Source: Streptomyces sp. ISL-43
Lineage (GTDB): Bacteria; Actinomycetota; Actinomycetes; Streptomycetales; Streptomycetaceae
Reading direction: 5' to 3'
DNA length: 64,000 nt
NCBI RefSeq assembly: GCF_018614195.1
Contig: NZ_JAGGOT010000062.1
Coordinates: 1 to 64,000 of the forward strand
Below the pieces are notes generated by a model. That model was not told where the DNA came from. It saw only the letters and a program-made list of their open reading frames with translations, and searched no databases. Shown here one piece after another: positions 19,509-27,789 of the stretch. The translations under genes and the position numbers were made by a program. Within the stretch, counting starts at the first letter, position 1, and each line of letters begins with the position of its first letter.

Positions 19509-19541
19509 TTTCCATCATCGCAGGGGCTCCCATGATGGAAA
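19509..19541. promoter_or_regulatory. Perfect inverted repeat, likely Lrp operator
   Basis: TTTCCATCAT (19509-19518) and ATGATGGAAA (19532-19541) are a perfect 10-bp inverted repeat with a 13-base spacer. It lies at the start of the Lrp-type gene and about 110 bp before the divergent MFS gene. The position suits autoregulation and co-regulation of the exporter. Confidence 0.55.
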
Positions 19542-19649
19542 TCCGGCAGGAGCGGGCCGCTGGGTGGGGGATGGGGGCGGGGCGCTGACATCTTGGGCCG
19601 ACCGAGGATCCTGCCCCCGCCTTCCCCCCTGTGACCGAGGAGAACTCCC

Positions 19650-21203
19650 ATGCGCAAATGGCTGCCGTTGACGGCGGTGTGCCTAGGGGCCTTCATGCTT
19701 CTGGTCGACGTCACGATCGTGACCGTCGCCCTGCCCGACATGGCCGACGACATGAGCACCGGGTTCTCCGGGCTGCAGTGGGTGATGGACATATACGCCC
19801 TCGCCCTGGCCGCCCTGCTGCTCGGCGCCGGTTCGCTCGCCGACCGGATCGGCCGGCGCCGCGTCTACCTCGGCGGGCTCGGCCTCTTCGCCGCCGCCTC
19901 CCTCGCCTGCGGCCTGGCCGGCGGGCCGGCCGCGCTGATCACTTTCCGCGCCGTGCAGGGCGTCGGCGCCGCCGCGATGTTCGCCACCACCATGGCCCTG
20001 CTCAGTTCCGCGTACCAGGGCCGAGACCGGGGCGTCGCCTTCGGCGTCTGGGGGGCGGTCAACGGGGCCGCCGCCGCGGCCGGTCCGATCGTCGGCGGGC
20101 TGCTCACCGAGCAGTTCGGCTGGCGCTGGATCTTCTTCATCAACCTCCCCGTGTGCGCCCTCGCCGTGTACGTCACGCTCAAGGCCGTCACCGAGTCCCG
20201 CGACCCGCACGCCAAGGGCTTGGACCTGCCCGGCACGGCCGCCTTCACCACCGGCGCCGCCGCTCTCACCTACGGCCTGATCCGGGTCGGCGAGAACGGA
20301 TGGACCTCCGCCACCACGCTGGGCCTGTTCGCCCTGGGCGCGGCCGCCTTCGCCGCCTTCGTCCTCGTCGAACTGCGCAGCTCCCGGCCGATGCTGGACC
20401 TCTCGCTCTTCCGCAGCCCGACCTTCGTCGCGGTCATGGCCGCCTCGCTGCTGATGGCCGGCGCCGCCTTCGGGTACCTGATGTACGTCTCCCTGTGGCT
20501 GCAGAGCGCCGAGGGCATGGGGCCGGTCGGCGCCGGCCTGGCGCTGGTTCCGCTCAGCCTGGCCGGCTTCTTCGTCGCCGCCGCGACCGGCAAGCTGATG
20601 CACGGGGCCTCGCCCCGGATCACCATCGGCGGCGGCCTGTTCCTCATCGGCGCGGGCGCGCTGCTCCAAGGCTGGATGCTGGACACCGGCGACGGCTGGA
20701 CGGCGCTCGTGCCCGGCATGATCGTCACCGGTGTGGGCGTGGGCATGAGCTCCCCGGCCCTGGCGGCCACCGCGATGGGGGCCGTGCCCCCGGCCCGGGC
20801 GGGCATGGCGGGCGGTGCGCTGAACACCGCGCGGCAGCTTGGCATGGCGCTGGGCATCGCGGTGCTCGGCGCGGTCTTCCAGGCCGGGCTGGCGGACGGG
20901 CTCGAAGGCTCGGGCCGGCCGCACGGCACGGCAGAGGCGATGGCCGGCGGCGGGGCGGGCAAGGTGCTCCAGGCGGCCCCGGAGGCCGCGCGGTGGGTGG
21001 AGGCGGCCTTCGTGAGCGGGCTGCGCGACACCTTCTGGGTCTCGGGGGCGATGGGCCTGGCGGGGGCGCTGATCCTGGTGGCACTGGTCCGACGGCCCAC
21101 CGCCGTGGGGGCCCCGGAGGCGCCGCGGGCCCCGGCGGCGCCGCGGGCCTCGGCGGCCGCAGAGGTTCCGGCGCCCGGAGCGGGCGAACGCGCCGCCGTC
21201 TGA
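19650..21203 (+). CDS. MFS drug exporter, DHA2 (14-TM) family
   Basis: A 517-residue inner-membrane proton antiporter of the EmrB/QacA type. It opens with a short cytoplasmic end and helix 1 (LTAVCLGAFMLLVDVTIVTVAL). The conserved antiporter motifs include GSLADRIGRRRVYLGG (motif A, loop 2-3), and a motif C-like stretch rich in Gly/Ala follows in helix 5 (NGAAAAAGPIVGG). Fourteen hydrophobic segments can be counted, followed by an Ala/Pro-rich C-terminal tail of about 35 residues. ATG at 19650 has GAGGAG 7 bases upstream. It is divergent from the Lrp-type regulator, which probably controls it. The substrate is unknown. Confidence 0.9.
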   Translation: MRKWLPLTAVCLGAFMLLVDVTIVTVALPDMADDMSTGFSGLQWVMDIYALALAALLLGAGSLADRIGRRRVYLGGLGLFAAASLACGLAGGPAALITFRAVQGVGAAAMFATTMALLSSAYQGRDRGVAFGVWGAVNGAAAAAGPIVGGLLTEQFGWRWIFFINLPVCALAVYVTLKAVTESRDPHAKGLDLPGTAAFTTGAAALTYGLIRVGENGWTSATTLGLFALGAAAFAAFVLVELRSSRPMLDLSLFRSPTFVAVMAASLLMAGAAFGYLMYVSLWLQSAEGMGPVGAGLALVPLSLAGFFVAAATGKLMHGASPRITIGGGLFLIGAGALLQGWMLDTGDGWTALVPGMIVTGVGVGMSSPALAATAMGAVPPARAGMAGGALNTARQLGMALGIAVLGAVFQAGLADGLEGSGRPHGTAEAMAGGGAGKVLQAAPEAARWVEAAFVSGLRDTFWVSGAMGLAGALILVALVRRPTAVGAPEAPRAPAAPRASAAAEVPAPGAGERAAV

Positions 21204-21298
21204 GCCGCCTCGGCCCCGAGGGGGACCGTGAGGGTGAACCTTCGAACGTGCTGCGCATGCCGAATCGTTTCAGCGCTGTGGCCCGCTCCTACGCTGCC

Positions 21299-21330
21299 TC
21301 GCGGATGTCATCCGGAACCGGCATCCGCGA
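21299..21330. promoter_or_regulatory. 9-bp inverted repeat in 5' leader
   Basis: TCGCGGATG (21299-21307) and CATCCGCGA (21322-21330) form a perfect inverted repeat with a 14-base spacer, just upstream of the small secreted protein gene. It could be an operator or an RNA hairpin near the ribosome-binding site. Confidence 0.35.
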
Positions 21331-21352
21331 AACCCCGAGAAACGGACTCCTC

Positions 21353-21841
21353 ATGCGTCTTCGTACCACCGCCGCGACGCTCCTCGCGGCCCTCGCACTT
21401 GTCCTGCCCACCGCGGGCCAGTCCCTGGCCAACGACCACGACGACCGCGACAGCCTGGGCGAGCTGAGCTACCGGTTCAGCGACGACGGTGACACGCGCC
21501 ACGGGCGGATCGAGCCCGCCGACAACGACACCTGCTACCAGCTGACCCACGCCTCGGGCAACCACCCGGCCTTCGAGGTGCGCAACGACACGGAGTCGCT
21601 GGCGCTGCTCTTCGAGGACCGCCACTGCGGCGGCCAGGCCGTCGAGGCGCTGGAGCCGGGCGAGCGGGCGCGGGACCTGGAGGTCCGGTCGGTCTTCGTC
21701 AAGCCTTCCGACGACAACCACCACGGCCGCCACGACGGCGACCGCCGTGACGACTGGAGCGACGACGAGGACCGCAGCCGCGGCGGACGCGTGGCCCAGG
21801 CGCCGGACTTCGTCGACTCGGTCTTCCGCTCCATCGGCTGA
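21353..21841 (+). CDS. Small secreted His/Asp-rich protein
   Basis: A 162-residue protein with a Sec signal peptide (MRLRTTAATLLAALALVLP, then TAGQSLAND; likely cleavage after about residue 26). The mature part has a compact domain of about 85 residues with two cysteines (DTCYQLTH and DRHCGGQ) that may form a disulfide. A very polar tail rich in His, Asp and Arg (KPSDDNHHGRHDGDRRDDW) follows. The core vaguely resembles the peptidase inhibitor I36/crystallin-like small domains seen in Streptomyces, but I cannot confirm that. The acidic/His tail could bind metal. The ribosome-binding site is weak (GAGAAACGGA). A strong terminator follows. Confidence 0.7.
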   Translation: MRLRTTAATLLAALALVLPTAGQSLANDHDDRDSLGELSYRFSDDGDTRHGRIEPADNDTCYQLTHASGNHPAFEVRNDTESLALLFEDRHCGGQAVEALEPGERARDLEVRSVFVKPSDDNHHGRHDGDRRDDWSDDEDRSRGGRVAQAPDFVDSVFRSIG

Positions 21842-21861
21842 TCTCGGCCGGCAGGCGGCAG

Positions 21862-21897
21862 GAAGGGCCCGGCACCCCTCGGGGTGTCGGGCCCTTC
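21862..21897. terminator. Strong bidirectional terminator
   Basis: A 17-bp stem with one G-U pair (21862-21878 and 21881-21897), nearly without a loop. It lies between two convergent genes. Confidence 0.85.
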
Positions 21898-21907
21898 GCG
21901 TGCGGTG

Positions 21908-21961
21908 TATCCGTGTGTCCGTGTGTCCGTGTGCCTGCGTTGGCCGTGTGCCGGTGTGCCG
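21908..21961. repeat. Degenerate CCGTGTGT/C octamer repeat
   Basis: About six imperfect copies of an 8-base unit (CCGTGTGT or CCGTGTGC) lie in tandem between the terminator and the stop of the nitronate monooxygenase gene. It looks like slippage-derived low-complexity DNA. Confidence 0.6.
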
Positions 21962-21965
21962 TGAC

Positions 21966-23426
21966 TCAGTCCGCCGCGGGCCGGACCGTGCCGGCCGCCA
22001 GCCAGCGCACCACGTCCGCCGCCGCGTACGGTTCGGCGTTCGGGGCCAGTTCCTGCAGGAAGGACAGGTCCTTGCCGATGGTCACCAGGGGGGGTTCCAC
22101 CCGGCCGTGCGGCCGCCGCTGCGCCAGCCCGATCGTGGCCAGCAGGCCGTTGCACAGACACTGGCGGCCCTTGGTGTCGGCCGCGTCGCCGCCCTTGCGG
22201 ACGTAGGCGGCCACCGGCTCGGCCGCGCACCGGTAGACGAGCCCGCGCGGCCCCCGTACGGGAGTGCGCAGGAACCCGAGGTCGCAGACCCGCCGCCGGG
22301 CCACTGCCACCTCCGGCTCGGAGACGGTCCCGGGCAGGTCGGCCACCTTGAAGGGGAACGCCGTCGGCGAGGCCTCTGGGTCGTTGCGGACCGAGAGGGT
22401 GCCGGTGCGGGCCCGCTCCAACAGTTCCTCGCGCAGGTGCCGGGCCATCCCGGACTCCTCGCACAGCGCGAACGCGCTGCCGACCTGGACTCCGGCCGCC
22501 CCCTCGGCGAGGGCCGCGGCCACCGCCTCGGGCCGGGCCTGGCCGCCGGCGAGCCAGAACGGCAGCCCGAGCGCCGCCATTTTGGCGAGATCCGGGTCGT
22601 CGCGCGGGCCGTAGACCGGCTCGCCGTCCTCGTCGAGCTTCATCGGACCGCGCGGCGGGGCGCTGTGGCCGCCCGCCCGGCTGGTCTCGATCACGAAGCC
22701 GTCGGGTCGGGTGGCCTCGTCCAGGGCCAGATAGGCGGCGAGTACCGGGAGCGAGACGATGGCCAGCACGTGGGGGCGGCGCAGTGGGCCGGGCAGGTGC
22801 CCGGCGAGCAGGGCCGAGGGATCGAAGAGGTGCTCCAGGGGCTCTTCGTCGCCCTCCACGCGGATCTTGTTCACGCAGCGTTCGTAGCGCGCCAGCCGCG
22901 AGGCGAGGGCAGGGATCCGACCGGGGACTCCCGCGCCCACGAGCACGTAGTCGACGCCTGCCAGGATCGCGCCGAACATCGCGGGGGCGGTGGCGAGCTG
23001 GATCTTCTCCAGGTAGTTGATGCCGATGACACCGTCGTGTCCTTCCTTGGCGAGCCAGACCTCGACGAAGTTGCCGAGGACGGTGAGGATTTCCGCCTGC
23101 GCTCCGCCGGCCGCCCGCAGGCGCGGGGTCGTGCGCATCGAGGCGCCGTCCGCGAGGCCGTCCTCGCGGAAGTAGCAGTCGATCGCGCTCCGGGCGAGCT
23201 CGGGGAGCGGGAAGGCGGCCAGGGCCCGGCGGGCGTGGCCGCCGGGGTCTCCGGTCTGCAGTACGCGGGCCAGTACGACGTCCAGTGCCGTCCCGGAGAC
23301 CACGCCCATCCGGCCCTCGCCGGAGACGGCCTTCGCCAGCCTCCAGCCGGAGACTCCGACGCCCATGCCGCCCTGGATCAGCCAGGGGTGGCGGGTGGCG
23401 GGGACGGTCGTGGGGGTCTGCGGCAC
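21966..23426 (-). CDS. Nitronate monooxygenase-like flavoprotein
   Basis: A 486-residue FMN TIM-barrel protein of the 2-nitropropane dioxygenase/PfaD superfamily. The N-terminus QGGMGVGVSGWRLAKAVS matches the FMN-binding start of the family. GVIGINYLEKIQLA and VETSRAGGHS-like FVIETSRAGGHSAPP contain the conserved Gly-Gly-His, and GAAGVQVGSAFALCEESG is the phosphate-binding end. It is about 120 residues longer than typical nitronate monooxygenases; the extra C-terminal part includes CDLGFLRTPVRGPRG and CLCNGLLATIG. This resembles the larger PfaD-like enoyl reductases, but no polyketide or fatty acid synthase gene is nearby. Start GTG at 23426 has GAGGAC upstream. A palindrome lies in its promoter. 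Confidence 0.8.
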   Translation of the reverse strand: MPQTPTTVPATRHPWLIQGGMGVGVSGWRLAKAVSGEGRMGVVSGTALDVVLARVLQTGDPGGHARRALAAFPLPELARSAIDCYFREDGLADGASMRTTPRLRAAGGAQAEILTVLGNFVEVWLAKEGHDGVIGINYLEKIQLATAPAMFGAILAGVDYVLVGAGVPGRIPALASRLARYERCVNKIRVEGDEEPLEHLFDPSALLAGHLPGPLRRPHVLAIVSLPVLAAYLALDEATRPDGFVIETSRAGGHSAPPRGPMKLDEDGEPVYGPRDDPDLAKMAALGLPFWLAGGQARPEAVAAALAEGAAGVQVGSAFALCEESGMARHLREELLERARTGTLSVRNDPEASPTAFPFKVADLPGTVSEPEVAVARRRVCDLGFLRTPVRGPRGLVYRCAAEPVAAYVRKGGDAADTKGRQCLCNGLLATIGLAQRRPHGRVEPPLVTIGKDLSFLQELAPNAEPYAAADVVRWLAAGTVRPAAD

Positions 23427-23448
23427 GGGTCACGTCCTCGGGATCACC

Positions 23449-23472
23449 CGAACCTACGGTTCCGTAGGTTCG
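23449..23472. promoter_or_regulatory. TetR-like palindromic operator
   Basis: CGAACCTACG (23449-23458) and CGTAGGTTCG (23463-23472) form a perfect 10-bp inverted repeat around GTTC. It lies 23 bp upstream of the monooxygenase start. The size and form fit TetR-family operators, but no TetR gene lies in this window. Confidence 0.55.
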
Positions 23473-23570
23473 CTGGTTTCCACTATGACGCCGGCCCGGC
23501 CGGCCGAAGGGCGCCGAAGGTCCCGGCCCTGGGGGGAGGTGGACCCTGGCGCCCGGGGCCCAATGGAACA

Positions 23571-23604
23571 GGGCCGCCCGGGGAGGTCTGCTCCCGGGCG
23601 GCCC
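23571..23604 (-). terminator. Terminator after M4 protease gene
   Basis: A perfect 12-bp GC-only stem (23571-23582 and 23593-23604) with a 10-base loop lies 47 bases past the protease stop in its direction of transcription. Confidence 0.7.
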
Positions 23605-23650
23605 CGTGATCTGGCTGTTCAGCTCTTGCTCACCGAATCCCTCGTGGGGA

Positions 23651-25921
23651 TCAGAAGGTGAGCTTCCAGCTGTTGATGTAACCGGTGTCCAGGCTGGCCA
23701 GGTCGGCCACCCGGAGCTTCCAGGTGCCGGCCGCGACCTCGGAGGAGGCGTTCACGGTGAAGCTCTGGACGATGTTGTCCGCGCTGCCGCCGCTGCGGTT
23801 GCGCAGGTTGTAGACGGTGCCGTCGGGGGCGACCAGGTCGACCCGCAGGTCACCGACGTAGGTGTGGACGATGTTCACGTCCACCTTGAGGGTGCTCGGG
23901 GCGTTGCCCGTGCGGTTGACCGGGAGCGGGGACTCCACCGTGGCGTTGTCCGCGATCGTGTAGTCGGTCGTGTTCTCGAAGACGCTCTGCTGCGAGGTCC
24001 CGACGGTCCAGACGAAGGACGCCGTACCGGTCTGGTTCGCCGAGTCCGTCACCGTGACCGTCGTGTTGTACGTACCGGCGGTGGAGGCGGTCCCGGAGAT
24101 CAGGCCGGTCGAGGAGTTGATCGACAGACCGGTCGGCAGACCGGACGCCGCGTAGCTCAGGGCGCCGGCGTTGGTGCTGCTGGCCTGGATCTGGAGGCTG
24201 ACGGCGCTGCCCGTGACGGTGTTCTGGTTACCGGGGCTGGTGACCGAGACACCGGCGACGATGCGCGGACCGACGTTGATGCCGGCCCAGGCGTTGGCCG
24301 TGTTGTTGTACGTGGCCGAGCCGGCGCCGTACAGGTCGGCGGCGGCCTGCAGGGTGGCGACGCGGGCGGCGGCGTAGTTGGTGTTCGACTTGAAGTAGCC
24401 GGCCGTCAGCGCGCGGAACCAGATCTTCGAAGCGGCTTCGCGGCCGATCGCGGCGACCGGGATGTTGTCCGAGGTCGGCGAGTTGTAGCTCACGCCGTTG
24501 ATGACCTTGGCGCCCGAGCCCTCGGAGGCGAGGTAGTACCAGTGGTTGGCCGGGCCCGAGGAGTAATGGACGTCGATGGAGCCGATGCCCGAGTACCAGG
24601 CGTCCTTGGAGCCGCCGTCCTTGCTCGGCTTGTCCATGTAGCGCAGCGGGGTGCCGTCGCCGTTGATGTCGATCTTCTCGCCGACCAGGTAGTCGCCGAC
24701 GTCGTTGGCGTTGTTGGCGTTGAACTCGACGGCCGCCGCCATGATGTCGGAGGTCGCCTCGTTGAGGCCGCCGGGCTCACCGGAGTAGGTCATGTTGCCG
24801 GTGACCGAGGTCAGACCGTGGGTCATCTCGTGCGCGGCCACGTCGATCGAGGTCAGCGGGTGGGTGTTGCCCGTGCCGTCGCCGTAGGTCATGCAGAAGC
24901 AGGAGTCGCTCCAGAACGCGTTGACGTACGCGTTGCCGTAGTGGACCCGGCTGTACGGGGCCACGCCGTCGTTGCGCAGGCCGTTGCGGCCGTGCACGTT
25001 CTTGTAGTAGTCCCACGTCAGCTGGGCGCCGTAGTGCGCGTCGGCGCCCGCGGTCTCCCGGCTGGAGGCGGCACCGGTGCCCCAGGTGTCGTCCGGGCCG
25101 GTGAAGAGGGTGCCCGTGCCGCTGCCGGAGCCCCCGTTGAGGTCGTAGGTCTTGTGGGCGCCGCGCCCGGCGTCGTTCAGCGTGAAGTTGCTGCCCGACT
25201 GCGAGGTGCCCAGCGTGACCTGACCGCTGTACATCGTGTTGCCGACGCCGGTCTCGATCGCCTGCCACTCGGTGATCTTCGCGCCGGTCTTGGCGTTGGT
25301 GACCACGTGCAGTTCGCTCGGGGTGCCGTCGTGCTGGAGCCCGCCGACGACGGTCTCGAAGGCGAGGACCGGAGCGCCCTCGGCGGCCCAGATCACCTTG
25401 CGGGCGCCCTTGGCGGCCTTGGCGTCCTTGGCACCCGCCGCGTTGGCGGAGGTGAGCGCCGTGCCCTCGGCCGAGGCCGGGGTGACGGCGGCGGTGGTGT
25501 CCGCGACCTTGATGTCCGCGTTGGTGGCCTTGGTGACGCTCTTGGTGACGCCGCCCTTGGCGTGGACGGTCAGGTCACCGCCGAGCACCGGTATGCCGTC
25601 GTAGGTGCGCTCGTAGGTGGTGTGGGTGGTGCCGTCCGCGTCCTTGACCACGTCGCGGACTATGAGCTTCTCCGTGCCGGCGAGGCCGAGGGCCCTGGCC
25701 GCCTGCTCGGTGGTGGAGTTCGCCTCGGCGAGGAGCGTCGCACGCTCCGAAGCGCTGAGTGCGCGGTTGGCCGCGCCCGGGTTGGCCTGGGCGACCGTGC
25801 CGGCCTGAGACGCGGTGGCGTCGGCGGTGGCGGTTCCGGTCTGGATGCCTACGGCGAGGAGAGCGGCCGCGGCAACAAGCGCGCCGGCCGTGGTGGCACG
25901 CCGCTGGGGGGTGGGACTCAA
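23651..25921 (-). CDS. Secreted M4 (thermolysin-like) metalloprotease
   Basis: A 756-residue exoenzyme. It has an N-terminal signal peptide (hydrophobic AGALVAAAALLAVGIQTG) and an FTP/PepSY propeptide of about 200 residues. The M4 catalytic domain has the zinc motif VAAHEMTHGLTS near residue 364, the third ligand in GGLNEATSDIMAA, and the His of SSGPANHWYYLAS. A putative Ig (He_PIG) domain spans about 557-640 and a C-terminal P (proprotein convertase) domain about 645-756, ending INSWKLTF. The start is TTG at 25921, supported by AAGGAG six bases upstream; no ATG or GTG fits the signal peptide as well. The Ig and P domains probably aid folding and substrate binding. It is divergent from the sugar transferase gene. 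Confidence 0.93.
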   Translation of the reverse strand: MSPTPQRRATTAGALVAAAALLAVGIQTGTATADATASQAGTVAQANPGAANRALSASERATLLAEANSTTEQAARALGLAGTEKLIVRDVVKDADGTTHTTYERTYDGIPVLGGDLTVHAKGGVTKSVTKATNADIKVADTTAAVTPASAEGTALTSANAAGAKDAKAAKGARKVIWAAEGAPVLAFETVVGGLQHDGTPSELHVVTNAKTGAKITEWQAIETGVGNTMYSGQVTLGTSQSGSNFTLNDAGRGAHKTYDLNGGSGSGTGTLFTGPDDTWGTGAASSRETAGADAHYGAQLTWDYYKNVHGRNGLRNDGVAPYSRVHYGNAYVNAFWSDSCFCMTYGDGTGNTHPLTSIDVAAHEMTHGLTSVTGNMTYSGEPGGLNEATSDIMAAAVEFNANNANDVGDYLVGEKIDINGDGTPLRYMDKPSKDGGSKDAWYSGIGSIDVHYSSGPANHWYYLASEGSGAKVINGVSYNSPTSDNIPVAAIGREAASKIWFRALTAGYFKSNTNYAAARVATLQAAADLYGAGSATYNNTANAWAGINVGPRIVAGVSVTSPGNQNTVTGSAVSLQIQASSTNAGALSYAASGLPTGLSINSSTGLISGTASTAGTYNTTVTVTDSANQTGTASFVWTVGTSQQSVFENTTDYTIADNATVESPLPVNRTGNAPSTLKVDVNIVHTYVGDLRVDLVAPDGTVYNLRNRSGGSADNIVQSFTVNASSEVAAGTWKLRVADLASLDTGYINSWKLTF

Positions 25922-26300
25922 CGCAGACTCCTTCTGCAAGGGGGGTTCCGGATGGCTGGGTGGGCCTCCGGGCAGATCGGGCTGGTGCGAAGAACGGTCG
26001 AAGAGTGCCATCTGGGCGCCGCGATGTCAGGGCCGCGTCAAAAGGTTGGCTGGAAATGGTTCGTTGTCCGAAGAGACGTATCCGGTATCCGGAACATTCA
26101 CTTTGGTGTGGGAGAGAAGCGACCAATATCCGGAATGTGCAAGGCCGACCTCTAACGCTTGGGCAACAAGACGCCCGGTTCCTCGAAACGGCATTTGCCG
26201 TACGGGTGTTTGTCGTACTGTTTCCCGGTGCGTCAACTGTCCACTGCTTGGGGAAGCCGGGACACACGCCACCGTCAGTGACCACGTGCCAGGGGGGCCC
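25922..26300. promoter_or_regulatory. Divergent protease/sugar transferase promoter with repeats
   Basis: This 379-bp region is much AT-richer than the genes around it. It carries three direct copies of TATCCGG: two in tandem at 26079-26085 and 26086-26092, and one at 26127-26133, each later copy followed by AA. The repeats could be binding sites for an activator of either gene. No coding frame here is convincing. Confidence 0.4.
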
Positions 26301-27776
26301 ATGAGGCATGTCCATATTCCTGTGCAAAGAGTGGCTAGGAGGGCGCTCGAGTCGGCGGCGCCGGTTCGGGGGCTCGGCGACAAAGCGCGCTGGTACCTGC
26401 CCGCCGCGGTCACCGCGGACCTCATCGGCGCGGGGGTGCCCGTCGGCCTGGTCTTCGAGGCCGCGCAGCAGGTCCGGCCCCTCTACTGCGCCTTCGGTGC
26501 CGCCCTGGCGTGGAGCGGCGTGCAACTGCTCCGCCGGCGGTACGCGGCCCGTGCGCTCGGAGAGTCCCGGGGAGTCCTGCCGGTCGTACACGACTGGCTG
26601 ATTCTGATCGGTGTTCTCGCCGTGGCCCGTGTGGTCACCGGTGAGGACACCCCCCGGCTGTCCGCGCTCGGCGCCCTGCTGCCCGCCCTGCTCGTCACCA
26701 TCGCCTGCCACAAGCTGACCTACCGTCACCTCTCCGCCGCCCGGCGCGAGGCCCAGGCCGTGAGCCGGGTCCTGGTCGTCGGCGAGCCCGACTCCGCCGA
26801 GTCCGTCATCGGCCACCTCGCCGCGCGCACCGACCACCCGTACGTCGTCGTCGGCGTCGTCCCGGTCGGCCCCGGCGGGCTCGACAGTGGGGTGCTGGTT
26901 GCCGCGCGGCTCGGCTCCGCGATGGCGCAGACCCCGACCGGGGACTCCGCCGCCGTGCTCGACGCCGTCGCCGCCCACCGCGCCGACCTGGTGCTCGTCG
27001 CCCCGGGGGCGCGGCTCGCGGGGGAGCGGCTGCGCCGGATCGCCTGGGCCCTGCACGACGCCGGGCTGGAACTCGCGGTCTTCCCGGGTCTGGTGGAGGT
27101 CTCCGTCAAGCGGCTGGAGACGCTGTCCGCGGGCGGCCTGGCCGTGCTGCGGGTGGCGCCGCCCGTGAGCCGGGGGATCCAGACGCTGCTGAAGTCGGTA
27201 CTGGACCGGGCGGCCGCGGGGATCGGACTGGTGCTGCTGTCACCGGTGTTCCTGGCGATGGTCCTGGCGATCCGCCTCGGCTCCAGCGGGCCGGCCTTCT
27301 ACCGGCAGCGGCGCATCGGCCGGGACGGGGTCCCGTTCGTCATGTGGAAGTTCCGCACGATGGTCGTCGACGCGGACGCGCTGAAGGCGGAACTGTCCGG
27401 ATCCAACGAGAACGACGGCCTGATGTTCAAGATGCGCCGCGATCCGCGCGTGACCAGAGTGGGCCGGCTGCTGCGGCGCACCTCCATGGACGAGCTGCCG
27501 CAGCTGATCAATGTGGTGGCCGGTGACATGTCCCTGGTCGGCCCGCGCCCGCCGCTGCCGGAGGAGGTGGCGAAGTACGACGAGGTCGAGCTGCGCCGGC
27601 TCACCGTGCGGCCGGGGATGACCGGACTGTGGCAGATCAGCGGCCGGTCCGACCTGTCGTGGGACGAAACGATCCAGCTCGACCTGCAGTACGTCGACAA
27701 CTGGTCCTTCACCAGTGACGTCGACGTCATGGGCCGCACGCTCCGCGCCGTGGTCGACGGTCGCGGAGCGTACTGA
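26301..27776 (+). CDS. Polyprenyl glycosylphosphotransferase (EPS initiation)
   Basis: This membrane enzyme transfers a sugar 1-phosphate from a nucleotide sugar to undecaprenyl phosphate, which starts the exopolysaccharide repeat unit. The 491-residue protein has several N-terminal transmembrane helices and a Rossmann-like middle domain (SRVLVVGEPDSAESVIGHL). The C-terminal catalytic bacterial sugar transferase domain opens with a re-entrant helix (AGIGLVLLSPVFLAMVLA). It continues with RQRRIGRDGVPFVMWKFRTM, LRRTSMDELPQLINV and VGPRPPLPEEV, all diagnostic for the WbaP/CpsE family. ATG at 26301 has AGGGGGG 4 bases upstream. It opens the exopolysaccharide locus that runs to 43.1 kb. Confidence 0.93.
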   Translation: MRHVHIPVQRVARRALESAAPVRGLGDKARWYLPAAVTADLIGAGVPVGLVFEAAQQVRPLYCAFGAALAWSGVQLLRRRYAARALGESRGVLPVVHDWLILIGVLAVARVVTGEDTPRLSALGALLPALLVTIACHKLTYRHLSAARREAQAVSRVLVVGEPDSAESVIGHLAARTDHPYVVVGVVPVGPGGLDSGVLVAARLGSAMAQTPTGDSAAVLDAVAAHRADLVLVAPGARLAGERLRRIAWALHDAGLELAVFPGLVEVSVKRLETLSAGGLAVLRVAPPVSRGIQTLLKSVLDRAAAGIGLVLLSPVFLAMVLAIRLGSSGPAFYRQRRIGRDGVPFVMWKFRTMVVDADALKAELSGSNENDGLMFKMRRDPRVTRVGRLLRRTSMDELPQLINVVAGDMSLVGPRPPLPEEVAKYDEVELRRLTVRPGMTGLWQISGRSDLSWDETIQLDLQYVDNWSFTSDVDVMGRTLRAVVDGRGAY

Positions 27777-27789
27777 GGCCGTCTTGGGA

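Noticed and set aside
19533..19535. ATG at 19533 as the start of the Lrp-type regulator
   Set aside because: It lies within a perfect inverted repeat that looks like an operator and has no ribosome-binding site; family similarity begins around residue 16 of that frame.
21908..21961. CRISPR-like array
   Set aside because: The repeat unit is 8 bases, imperfect and without spacers; there are no cas genes. No CRISPR array was found in the window.
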